Shown piece by piece: positions 1 through 9,755 of a DNA stretch of 17,407 nt. Numbering within the stretch: position 1 is the first letter of the stretch; each line of letters opens with the position of its first letter. The notes beneath the pieces are model-generated. The model was not told the origin of the DNA, made no database searches, and saw nothing but the letters and a program-made list of their open reading frames with translations. A program made the position numbers and the translations under genes. Origin of the DNA: Desulfuromonadales bacterium. GTDB taxonomy: Bacteria; Desulfobacterota; Desulfuromonadia; Desulfuromonadales; JACZKF01. The stretch is from the NCBI GenBank assembly GCA_014860175.1, contig JACZKF010000258.1, forward strand, positions 1 to 17,407, given 5' to 3'.

Positions 1-1161
1 AATCGCCTCCAGGGCGGCGCGCTTTTCCCGGGCCGGCATCCCGCCGAAAAGCAGGACGGTTCGCAGGCCCAGGAGTTCAAGCCAGTGGTGAAATTGCAAA
101 AAATGCTGCTCGGCGAGAATTTCGGTCGGGGCGACCACCGCCACCTGCGTCTGGTTCTCGATGGCGATCAGGGCCGCCATCAGGGCGACAATGGTCTTGC
201 CGCTGCCGACGTCCCCCTGAATCAGGCGGTGCATCGGATGCGGAGCCATCAGGTCGTTTTTGATCTCTCCGAGAACCCGGCGCTGGGCCGCGGTAAGCCG
301 ATAAGGGAGCAGTTGGGCCAGGGGGCGGGTGTAGAGGTGAGTCACCTGGAAGGGGATCCCCCGCTCCAGCACCACGCCACGGCGCTTGAGGGCGAGCCCG
401 AGTTCGAGGAAGAAGAATTCGTCATACGCCAGAGAGCGGCGCGCCGCGTCGGTACCCTTCTCCAGATCGTCGACCTTGACCTCGGAATCGGGCCAGTGCG
501 CCTGGCGCAACGCCTCCGCCACTGGCAGCAGACCCCGTTGCAGGCAAAGCGCCGGGGGCAAAGGGGAAACGGCCGAGGGGGCGTAACGGTCGATCACCTC
601 TTTCCAGATTTTGCGGGCGGTTTTCTGGTGCATCCCTTCGGTGAGGGGATAGACCGGGAGGATGCGGCCAAAGCTGAGGGGGTCGGCGCTGGTGAACTGT
701 TCCGGCGCCTGGCCGGGGGAGAGGAACTCGGCATCGGGGTGATGCACTTCGCGCAGGGCCCCGAACCGCTTCACCTCCCCGGAGAAAAATCCCCGACGGC
801 CGACGCTCCAGGTCTTGCGCATCCAGTCGCGCCGATAATGGAACCATTTGAGGGAGAGTTGACCGCTGCCGTCGCCGACAATTACTTCGTAGAGCTGACG
901 CCTGGAACGGGCGGTCTGGCTTTCGGCCGAGGCGAGAACCTCGCCGAAGAAGACTTCCCGGCTGCCATCACGCAGTTGGGCGATCTTGCGGATCTCACGG
1001 CGGTCTTCGTAGCGGTGCGGCAGGGTGTAGAGAGCGTCTTCGACGGTGCGCAGCCCGATCCGCGCCAGGACTTCGGCCAGGCGCGGACCGACCCCGCGCA
1101 CCGCCGTCAGAGGGGTGGCGAGGATCTCGCGGCTGCGGCGGTATTGGGGGGTCAGGGACAT
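1..1161 (-). CDS. recG: ATP-dependent DNA helicase RecG, N-terminal part (truncated by window edge)
   Basis: RecG remodels stalled replication forks and branch-migrates Holliday junctions. The minus-strand frame is open from the ATG at 1161 to the window edge, giving 387 codons with no stop; family members are about 690-770 residues, so roughly half is present. Near the N-terminus it reads LTAVRGVGPRLAEVLARIG, the helix-hairpin-helix-like start of the wedge region. The OB-fold wedge domain follows, with LPHRYEDRR and FFGEV segments. The helicase begins around residue 300, with the Walker A motif GDVGSGKT at about residues 316-323 and VVAPTEILAEQH after it. The DEAH box and motifs IV-VI would lie outside the window. 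The start is 15 bases downstream of the DUF1858 stop, with a modest AAAGGG as ribosome binding site, so the two are probably co-transcribed. RecG is favoured over other SF2 helicases by the combination of wedge domain and GDVGSGKT. Confidence 0.95.
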   Translation of the reverse strand, partial: MSLTPQYRRSREILATPLTAVRGVGPRLAEVLARIGLRTVEDALYTLPHRYEDRREIRKIAQLRDGSREVFFGEVLASAESQTARSRRQLYEVIVGDGSGQLSLKWFHYRRDWMRKTWSVGRRGFFSGEVKRFGALREVHHPDAEFLSPGQAPEQFTSADPLSFGRILPVYPLTEGMHQKTARKIWKEVIDRYAPSAVSPLPPALCLQRGLLPVAEALRQAHWPDSEVKVDDLEKGTDAARRSLAYDEFFFLELGLALKRRGVVLERGIPFQVTHLYTRPLAQLLPYRLTAAQRRVLGEIKNDLMAPHPMHRLIQGDVGSGKTIVALMAALIAIENQTQVAVVAPTEILAEQHFLQFHHWLELLGLRTVLLFGGMPAREKRAALEAI

Positions 1162-1176
1162 GGGGCCCCTGACCCT

Positions 1177-1380
1177 TTAGTCCTGAAAAATGGCGTTGAG
1201 GTCGCGAAGGATGTCGTTGACGTCCAGACCATGGGCGATCGCCCCCTGCTCCAGCGTCTCGTGCATCGCCCCCATGCAGCCGACGCAGCCGAGGTTATAG
1301 CGGCCGAGGACTTTCGCCACCTGCGGGCTCATCTGCAGCACCTGATGGAAGGTCATGTTCTTGTTGACTTTGTCGGACAT
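1177..1380 (-). CDS. DUF1858-domain small protein with a CxxC motif
   Basis: A 67-residue protein of the DUF1858 type, a small domain often found alone or fused to redox or hybrid-cluster-associated proteins. The biochemical role is not established. The sequence shows the typical MTFHQVLQMSPQVAKVLGRY helix followed by GCVGCMGA, with Cys32 and Cys35 as a possible metal, Fe-S or thiol site. The C-terminal half is helical and ends in NDILRDLNAIFQD. An AGGAG sits about 7 bases before the ATG, which supports the start. It lies between greA and recG on the same strand. Assignment to the domain family is fairly sure; function is unknown. Confidence 0.85.
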   Translation of the reverse strand: MSDKVNKNMTFHQVLQMSPQVAKVLGRYNLGCVGCMGAMHETLEQGAIAHGLDVNDILRDLNAIFQD

Positions 1381-1403
1381 GAAAATCTCCTGTTATGGGT
1401 ATT

Positions 1404-1451
1404 CAGAGTCAGGAATCAGAACAGAATGTTCCTGGCTTTTAACTTCCTGGA
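1404..1451. repeat. Degenerate AGTCAGGA-type repeats, greA/DUF1858 spacer
   Basis: This 77-base spacer contains AGTCAGGAATCAGAACAG and, on the opposite strand, AGTCCAGG, AAGCCAGG and related units. The copies face each other and can fold (CAGGAA with TTCCTG, or GAACA with TGTTC). They look like decayed members of the same unit type seen intact at 8963-8990. No strong U-tract follows on the minus strand, so a terminator role is doubtful. Confidence 0.5.
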
Positions 1452-1457
1452 CTTGGT

Positions 1458-1934
1458 TTACTCGTACTTGATATCGATGATTTCGTAGATCTTCATCCCG
1501 GACGGGACGTTGATCCGTACCTCATCGTCCAGGCGATGACCGATCAGAGCCTTGCCGACCGGGGAGGTGACCGAGAGCTTGCCCAATTTGATGTCGGCTT
1601 CGTCCTCACCGACGATCTGATAAGTCACTTCGGCCCCGTTGTCGACGTCGAACAGGGTCACTTTGGCCCCGAAAAGGACCTTTTCGGAATCGAGTTCGGC
1701 CGGGTTGATCACCTGCGCGCGGGCAATCTTGTCATTGAGTTCCTTGATGCGCCCTTCGATGAAGGACTGCTTTTCCTTGGCCGCGTCGTACTCGGCATTC
1801 TCGGAAAGGTCGCCGTGGCTGCGAGCCTCGGCGATCGCCTGGACCACCTGGGGGCGGGCGACTCTCATCAGTCTCTTCAACTCTTCCTGCAGGCGCTGGT
1901 AACCCTCGCGGGTCATCGGGATCGACTGGGACAT
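1458..1934 (-). CDS. greA: Transcription elongation factor GreA
   Basis: GreA inserts its coiled coil into the RNA polymerase secondary channel and stimulates cleavage of backtracked RNA. With the chosen ATG the protein is 158 residues, the standard GreA length. The N-terminal coiled coil covers roughly residues 8-75; its tip holds GDLSENAEYDAAKEKQ with acidic residues Asp42 and Glu45, matching the catalytic tip of the family. The C-terminal FKBP-like domain includes VGEDEADIKLGKLSVTSPVGKALIGH. An in-frame GTG four codons upstream (1946) would add MFFF, but GAGGTG lies at the proper distance only from the ATG at 1934. It follows carB on the same strand, separated by a hairpin (1957-1992), so expression may depend on readthrough of the pyr operon or on an unseen promoter. 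Confidence 0.97.
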   Translation of the reverse strand: MSQSIPMTREGYQRLQEELKRLMRVARPQVVQAIAEARSHGDLSENAEYDAAKEKQSFIEGRIKELNDKIARAQVINPAELDSEKVLFGAKVTLFDVDNGAEVTYQIVGEDEADIKLGKLSVTSPVGKALIGHRLDDEVRINVPSGMKIYEIIDIKYE

Positions 1935-1956
1935 GAAAAAAAACACCTCGTCTGTC

Positions 1957-1992
1957 GGAAAATTTATCGGGCGGGAAAACTGTCCCGCCCGA
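1957..1992 (-). terminator. Intrinsic terminator or attenuator between carB and greA
   Basis: On the minus strand, TCGGGCGGGA and TCCCGCCCGA form a perfect 10-bp GC-rich stem (1983-1992 with 1967-1976) around a 6-base loop CAGTTT. TAAATTTTCC follows as a moderate U-rich tail. It lies about 37 bases after the carB stop and ends 23 bases before the greA ATG, so it could end the pyr transcript or throttle transcription into greA. Confidence 0.8.
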
Positions 1993-2029
1993 CGGAGTGC
2001 ATTGATTTGGTTTGGTGGATAAAGCCACC

Positions 2030-5296
<3,267 letters not shown>

Positions 5297-5311
5297 TCTT
5301 TCCTCAACTGC

Positions 5312-5389
5312 GTAATGGGTGATGAGTAATGGGTAATCGGTAGTCGGCACGAGGTGTTGACACGTTACTGATCACACATCACCCATCAC
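5312..5389. repeat. Inverted arrays of GTAATGG-type heptamers, carB/carA spacer
   Basis: The left arm (5312-5346) reads as successive 7-mers GTAATGG, GTGATGA, GTAATGG, GTAATCG, GTAGTCG. The right arm (5361-5389), read on the minus strand, is GTGATGG, GTGATGT, GTGATCA, GTAACGT. The arms are thus inverted copies of one degenerate heptamer around a ~14-base centre and can fold in the pyr transcript. The right arm includes the carA stop codon, because the TGA of GTGATGG is the stop. No U-tract follows, so this is not a typical terminator. Confidence 0.85.
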
Positions 5390-6513
5390 GCCTTCGTCTT
5401 TTGATTCTCCATCATCTCCACAAACTTCTCGAATAGATACCGGGCATCATGCGGGCCTGGAGAGGCTTCGGGGTGATATTGGACCGAGAAGGCGGGGAGC
5501 GTCTTGTGGACCAGCCCTTCGACGGTGTTGTCGTTGAGGTTGAGATGGGTCAGTACCGCATCGTCCCTGATCGAGTCGGCGTCGACGGCGAAGCCGTGGT
5601 TCTGGGCCGTGATCTCGACCTGATGCCCGTCCTCGCGACGCACCGGCTGATTGCCGCCGCGATGGCCGAATTTGAGCTTGTAGGTGCGACCCCCCAGGGC
5701 GATGGAGAGGAGCTGGTGGCCGAGGCAGATGCCGAAGATCGGCTTTTTGCCGAGAAGACGGCGGATATTCTCCTGGGCGTAGACGATCGGTTCGGGATCC
5801 CCGGGGCCGTTGCTGAGAAAGACCCCGTCGGGCTGCATCGCCAAGACCTCTTCGGCCGAGGTGGTGGCCGGCACCACGGTCACGTCGCAGCCGGAAGCGA
5901 CCAGGTTGCGCAGGATGTTGCGCTTGATGCCGAAGTCATAGGCGACCACCTTGTACTTGGTCGGCGGCGTGGCGCCGGCATAGCCGTTCCCCAGCTGCCA
6001 CGGCCCCTGAGTCCAGTGGTAGGCAGAACGGCCGGTCACTTCCTGCACCAGGTCTCGCCCGACGATGGAGGGGGCCTGGCGGGCTTTGGCCACCAGGGAG
6101 GCGGGGTCGAGGTCGACGGAGGAGACGATGCCGGTCTGGGCCCCCTGGTCACGGATGTGCCGCACCAGGGCCCGGGTGTCGATCCCCTGGATGCCGGGGA
6201 TCCCCTGCTCTTTCAGGTAGGCATCGAGGCTCATCCGCGAGCGCCAGTTGGAGGGGAAATCACACGCTTCCTTGACGACAAAGCCGGCCAGATGGGGGCG
6301 GCTCGATTCGACATCCTCGGGATTGATGCCGTAATTACCGATCAGCGGATAGGTCATCACCACGATTTCACCGGCATAGGAAGGGTCGGTGAGGATCTCC
6401 TGGTAGCCGGTCATGCTGGTGTTGAAGACCACCTCACCGGTGATCTCCCCCGGGGCGCCCAGCGCCCGGCCGTGGAACACCTTGCCGTCGGCAAGGGCGA
6501 GAATAGCTTTCAC
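5386..6513 (-). CDS. carA: Carbamoyl-phosphate synthase, small (glutaminase) subunit
   Basis: CarA hydrolyses glutamine and passes ammonia to CarB. It has 375 residues, a usual length. The N-terminal CPSase domain includes GEVVFNTSMTGYQEILTDPSYAGEIVVMTYPLIGNYG. The C-terminal class I amidotransferase has the nucleophile elbow GICLGHQ with catalytic Cys263, and the partner residues His346 and Glu348 in QYHPEASPGPHD. The start is a GTG at 6513 with GGAG 9 bases upstream (AAGGGAGC region); no ATG fits better. It lies between pyrC and carB with repeat-bearing spacers on both sides. Its last codons run into the heptamer repeat of the carB/carA spacer, so the C-terminal few residues may be variable among relatives (inference). 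Confidence 0.97.
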   Translation of the reverse strand: MKAILALADGKVFHGRALGAPGEITGEVVFNTSMTGYQEILTDPSYAGEIVVMTYPLIGNYGINPEDVESSRPHLAGFVVKEACDFPSNWRSRMSLDAYLKEQGIPGIQGIDTRALVRHIRDQGAQTGIVSSVDLDPASLVAKARQAPSIVGRDLVQEVTGRSAYHWTQGPWQLGNGYAGATPPTKYKVVAYDFGIKRNILRNLVASGCDVTVVPATTSAEEVLAMQPDGVFLSNGPGDPEPIVYAQENIRRLLGKKPIFGICLGHQLLSIALGGRTYKLKFGHRGGNQPVRREDGHQVEITAQNHGFAVDADSIRDDAVLTHLNLNDNTVEGLVHKTLPAFSVQYHPEASPGPHDARYLFEKFVEMMENQKTKA

Positions 6514-6531
6514 TGGGTGTTGCTCCCTTCG

Positions 6532-6559
6532 GAAACAGGTTTAAACAAGTAGAAACAAG
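6532..6559. repeat. Short 10-mer direct repeat, carA/pyrC spacer
   Basis: GAAACAG is followed by GTTTAAACAA and GTAGAAACAA, about two and a half copies of a degenerate decamer GTNNAAACAA. There is no inverted partner nearby. It directly precedes the carA ribosome binding site on the coding strand and is distinct from the adjacent 9-mer palindrome. Confidence 0.55.
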
Positions 6560-6570
6560 CTATTGAATTT

Positions 6571-6610
6571 CATAGGTCCAATTGGTCTTATTAGTCCAAT
6601 TGGACCTATG
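6571..6610. repeat. 15-bp perfect inverted repeat built from 9-mers, pyrC/carA spacer
   Basis: CATAGGTCCAATTGG at 6571-6585 is repeated in inverted orientation at 6596-6610 around the 10-base loop TCTTATTAGT. The whole element also reads as 9-mers ATAGGTCCA, ATTGGTCTT, ATTAGTCCA, ATTGGACCT, so tandem repetition of a nearly self-complementary unit makes the hairpin. It begins four bases after the pyrC stop on the minus strand. There is no U-tract, so a processing or stability role is more likely than termination (inference). Confidence 0.88.
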
Positions 6611-6614
6611 AAAA

Positions 6615-7883
6615 CTACTTCTTCCAGACCACCTTCCCCCCGACAATCGTCACCACCGCAGCCCCTTTCATTGGCCAGCCGGCAAAGGGGGTGTTCTTGC
6701 TCTTGGACTGCAGCTTCTGCGGCTCGACGGTCCAGGCGAGTTCGGGGTCGATCACCGTCACGTCGGCCGGGGCACCGGCCTCCAGGGTACCGCGGGGGAT
6801 CCCCAGGGCGCGGGCCGGGCCGACGGTGAGGCGGGCGATGGCGTCGGCCAGCGGCAGCACCTTCTCCTCCACCAGCCGCAGCGTCAGCGGCAGGGCGGTC
6901 TCCAGTCCGACGACCCCGTTGAGGGCGATGTTGAACTCGACGTTCTTCTCGTCGATATGGTGCGGCGCATGATCGGTGGCGATGCTGTCGATGGTGCCAT
7001 CGGCCAGGCCGGCGCGCACCGCCGCCAGATCGTCGGCCGAACGCAGCGGCGGGTTCATCTTGGCGTTGGTGTTGTAGCCGCGCACCGCCTCGTCGGTGAG
7101 GGTAAAGTGGTGCGGCGTCGCCTCGCAGGTCACCTGGACGCCTCGTTTTTTCGCCTGGCGTACAATCTCCACCGCCCCTTTGGTCGACACATGGGCCACG
7201 TGCAGCCGGGCGCCGGTGTACTCGGCGAGCATGACGTCACGGGCGATGGCGGCATCCTCGGCCACCCAGGGGATCCCCTTGAGGCCGAGTTCGGTGGCGA
7301 CGAAACCATCGTTCATCACCCCTTCACCGACCAGGGAGAGCTCTTCGCTGTGGGCGATGATGGTCAGGCCGAAGGGGCGCGAGTATTCCATCGCCCGGCG
7401 CATCAGTTCGCCGCTGGCCACCGGCTTGCCGTCGTCGGAAACCGCCAGGCAGCCGACGTCGCGCAACTCGCCCATCTCCGAGAGCGACTCCCCCTTGAGC
7501 CCCTTGGTGATGGCGCCGACCGGAAAGACATTGACCAGCCCCTCTTCTTTGGCCTTGTTAAGGATATAAAGAGTCACCGCCTTGTTGTCATTGACCGGAT
7601 TGGTGTTCGGCATGCAGGCAACCGACGTGAAGCCGCCGGCCGCCGCCGCCCGGGTACCAGTGACGATGTCTTCCTTGTACTCCTGGCCGGGATCACGCAG
7701 ATGGACATGGATGTCGATCAGCCCCGCAGTTACCAGCTTGCCGGTGGCGTCGATGACCTCCCCCTCCCCTTGCAGCCCCTTGCCGACCTTAGCGATCTTG
7801 CCGTCCTGAATCAGCAGATCGAGCACCTCGTCGATCCCCTGCGCCGGATCGATCACTCTTCCGTTTTTGATGAGAATGTTCAT
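6615..7883 (-). CDS. pyrC: Dihydroorotase (class I type)
   Basis: PyrC cyclises N-carbamoyl-aspartate to dihydroorotate, the third step of UMP synthesis. The 422-residue length fits the longer class I bacterial enzymes rather than the ~345-residue E. coli type. Metal and substrate motifs are visible: HVHLRDPG with His59 and His61, PNTNPVND, the CEATPHHF histidines, and the conserved IATDHAPH aspartate. The N-terminus MNILIKNGRVIDPAQGIDEVLDLLIQDGKI and the C-terminal ADVTVIDPELAWTVEPQKLQSKSKNTPFAGWPMKG form the small beta domain of the amidohydrolase fold. The ATG is preceded by GAGG with a 6-base gap. It lies downstream of pyrB, and class I enzymes often associate physically with PyrB (family knowledge). 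Confidence 0.97.
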   Translation of the reverse strand: MNILIKNGRVIDPAQGIDEVLDLLIQDGKIAKVGKGLQGEGEVIDATGKLVTAGLIDIHVHLRDPGQEYKEDIVTGTRAAAAGGFTSVACMPNTNPVNDNKAVTLYILNKAKEEGLVNVFPVGAITKGLKGESLSEMGELRDVGCLAVSDDGKPVASGELMRRAMEYSRPFGLTIIAHSEELSLVGEGVMNDGFVATELGLKGIPWVAEDAAIARDVMLAEYTGARLHVAHVSTKGAVEIVRQAKKRGVQVTCEATPHHFTLTDEAVRGYNTNAKMNPPLRSADDLAAVRAGLADGTIDSIATDHAPHHIDEKNVEFNIALNGVVGLETALPLTLRLVEEKVLPLADAIARLTVGPARALGIPRGTLEAGAPADVTVIDPELAWTVEPQKLQSKSKNTPFAGWPMKGAAVVTIVGGKVVWKK

Positions 7884-7898
7884 GGCAAACCTCGATAA

Positions 7899-8010
7899 GA
7901 GTTCTTAGTTATGAGTTTTGAGTGTTGAGTTAACACCCTCTAGCAGATGAGTTCCCGTTTCGGGTTTTGAATTGAATCAACTCAAAACTCAAAACTCCCA
8001 ACTCAAAACT
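7899..8010. repeat. Inverted arrays of GAGTTTT-type heptamers, pyrB/pyrC spacer
   Basis: The left arm (7899-7931) is made of 7-mers GAGTTCT, TAGTTAT, GAGTTTT, GAGTGTT, GAGTTAA. The right arm (about 7978-8010), on the minus strand, is AGTTTTG, AGTTGGG, AGTTTTG, AGTTTTG, AGTTG. About 46 bases of non-repeat sequence separate the arms. In the pyr transcript they can pair into a long imperfect hairpin filling the spacer. The arms reach to 4 bases from the pyrB stop and close to the pyrC ribosome binding site. Confidence 0.87.
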
Positions 8011-8013
8011 GCC

Positions 8014-8946
<933 letters not shown>

Positions 8947-8962
8947 AAGGCCTCCAAATGCG

Positions 8963-8990
8963 TCAGTAGTCAGGAGCCAGGAGTCAGGAG
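8963..8990. repeat. AGTCAGG-type heptamer direct repeats, pyrR/pyrB spacer
   Basis: Three successive 7-mers AGTCAGG, AGCCAGG, AGTCAGG, with partial flanking units. They occupy most of the 49-base spacer between the pyrR stop and the pyrB ribosome binding site. There is no inverted partner here, so unlike two of the other spacers no hairpin is expected. Confidence 0.75.
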
Positions 8991-8995
8991 AAAGC

Positions 8996-9532
8996 TCACG
9001 GTTTGATCAGCCGGACTTCGATTGCTTGGCGCTGGTCGTCGAACTCGACGGCGATCTTCTCTTCGCGGGAGGTCGGGACATTGCGGCCGACGTAGTCGGG
9101 GCGGATCGGCAGCTCCCGGTGGCCGCGGTCGATCAGGACCGCCAGCTGGATGTTGCGGGGACGGCCGAGGTCGATCAGAGCATCCATGGCGGCGCGGATG
9201 GTGCGGCCGGTGAACAGGACATCATCGACCAGGATGATCCGGCGCTCGTCCAGCGGAAAGGGGATCTGGGTCTTGCCGACCGGCAGGCTCCCCCGGGTCC
9301 CCAGGTCGTCGCGGTACATGGTGATGTCGACCTCGCCCAGGGGAATCTCTTCCCCTTCGATTTCGGCAATGCGGGTGCGCAGCTGCTCGGCCAACCAGTC
9401 GCCGCCGGTGCGGATACCGACCAGGGCGAGACCGGAAGTCCCCTTGTTGCGCTCGAGAATTTCGTGGGCGATACGGGTCAAGGCGCGGCCGATGCCGGCC
9501 CGGTCGAGGATGACGGTCTCAAGCTCGGCCAT
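8996..9532 (-). CDS. pyrR: Pyrimidine operon attenuation regulator PyrR / uracil phosphoribosyltransferase
   Basis: PyrR binds UMP and then a hairpin in pyr leader RNA, exposing a terminator; many PyrRs also have uracil phosphoribosyltransferase activity. From the ATG at 9532 the protein is 178 residues, the normal PyrR size. The PRPP-binding signature is ILVDDVLFTGRTIRAAMDAL, with VDDVLFTGRT at residues 102-111. VGIRTGGDWLAEQL, the PyrR-type VDITMYRDDL segment and LIDRGHRELPIRPDYVGRNVPTSREEKI all fit PyrR rather than plain UPRT or HPRT. The start is set by AAAGGAG just upstream; a longer in-frame reading into the leader RNA would lose the regulatory sites and is rejected. It is the first gene of the operon, directly behind its own attenuator. 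Confidence 0.97.
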   Translation of the reverse strand: MAELETVILDRAGIGRALTRIAHEILERNKGTSGLALVGIRTGGDWLAEQLRTRIAEIEGEEIPLGEVDITMYRDDLGTRGSLPVGKTQIPFPLDERRIILVDDVLFTGRTIRAAMDALIDLGRPRNIQLAVLIDRGHRELPIRPDYVGRNVPTSREEKIAVEFDDQRQAIEVRLIKP

Positions 9533-9566
9533 ACTGGACACTCCTTTCCGGTGGTGTGGCGGACAT

Positions 9567-9603
9567 AAAAAAAGTACCTCTCCGCAAAAGTGCGGAAAGG
9601 TAC
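9567..9603 (-). terminator. Leader terminator of the pyr attenuator
   Basis: On the minus strand, GTACCTTTCCGC (9603-9592) pairs with GCGGAGAGGTAC (9585-9574) through 12 bp including one G-U, around a 6-base loop ACTTTT, followed directly by seven T residues. This is a textbook intrinsic terminator 34 bases before the pyrR start. Its 5' arm includes CCTTTCCG, which can instead pair with upstream leader RNA, as expected of an attenuator. Confidence 0.95.
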
Positions 9604-9645
9604 CTGAGGAGGGCTTTGGTAAAGGTGTGCCACATCGTCTTGCCG

Positions 9646-9666
9646 CCTTTGCCGACCTCACGGGAT
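9646..9666 (-). promoter_or_regulatory. PyrR-binding hairpin (anti-antiterminator) with overlapping antiterminator segment
   Basis: The minus-strand RNA reads GAUCCCGUGAGGUC. The PyrR-binding consensus, recalled as ARUCCNGNGAGGYU, is matched at every fixed position except the outermost pair, where A-U is replaced by G-C, a compensatory change. Directly overlapping its 3' side is CGGCAAAGG (9646-9654), which can pair with CCUUUCCG in the terminator's 5' arm (8 bp, one bulged C). The binding hairpin and the antiterminator are therefore mutually exclusive, the logic known from Bacillus pyr leaders. Confidence 0.85.
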
Positions 9667-9698
9667 CGACTTAAAAGGGACTGGTGCAGATCGACCGC

Positions 9699-9728
9699 AC
9701 TATATCAAGGGGTGCCGCCGAGTGTCAA
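9699..9728 (-). promoter_or_regulatory. Sigma70-type promoter of the pyr operon
   Basis: A perfect TTGACA -35 (9728-9723) and a TATAGT -10 (9704-9699) are separated by 18 bp on the minus strand. Transcription would start near 9692, giving a leader of about 160 bases that contains the PyrR site and terminator. The promoter begins only about 28 bases beyond the modC stop, with no terminator between. Confidence 0.85.
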
Positions 9729-9755
9729 CACCAAATCTGCTCGAGCAAAGGGCTC

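Noticed and set aside
85..1488. A 467-codon open frame on the plus strand
   Set aside because: It is antisense to recG and the DUF1858 gene; its end reads into the repeat-bearing greA spacer.
5312..8010. CRISPR array
   Set aside because: The repeats are 7 to 10 bases, degenerate, contiguous, different in each spacer and lack unique spacers or cas genes.
9533..9661. A longer PyrR beginning in the leader
   Set aside because: The added 43 codons would translate the PyrR-binding hairpin and the terminator, have no homology to PyrR, and lack a ribosome binding site; the ATG at 9532 has AAAGGAG.
9738..9747. TGCTCGAGCA palindrome as a terminator of mod
   Set aside because: A 10-base palindrome has no loop to form a stable stem and no U-tract follows.
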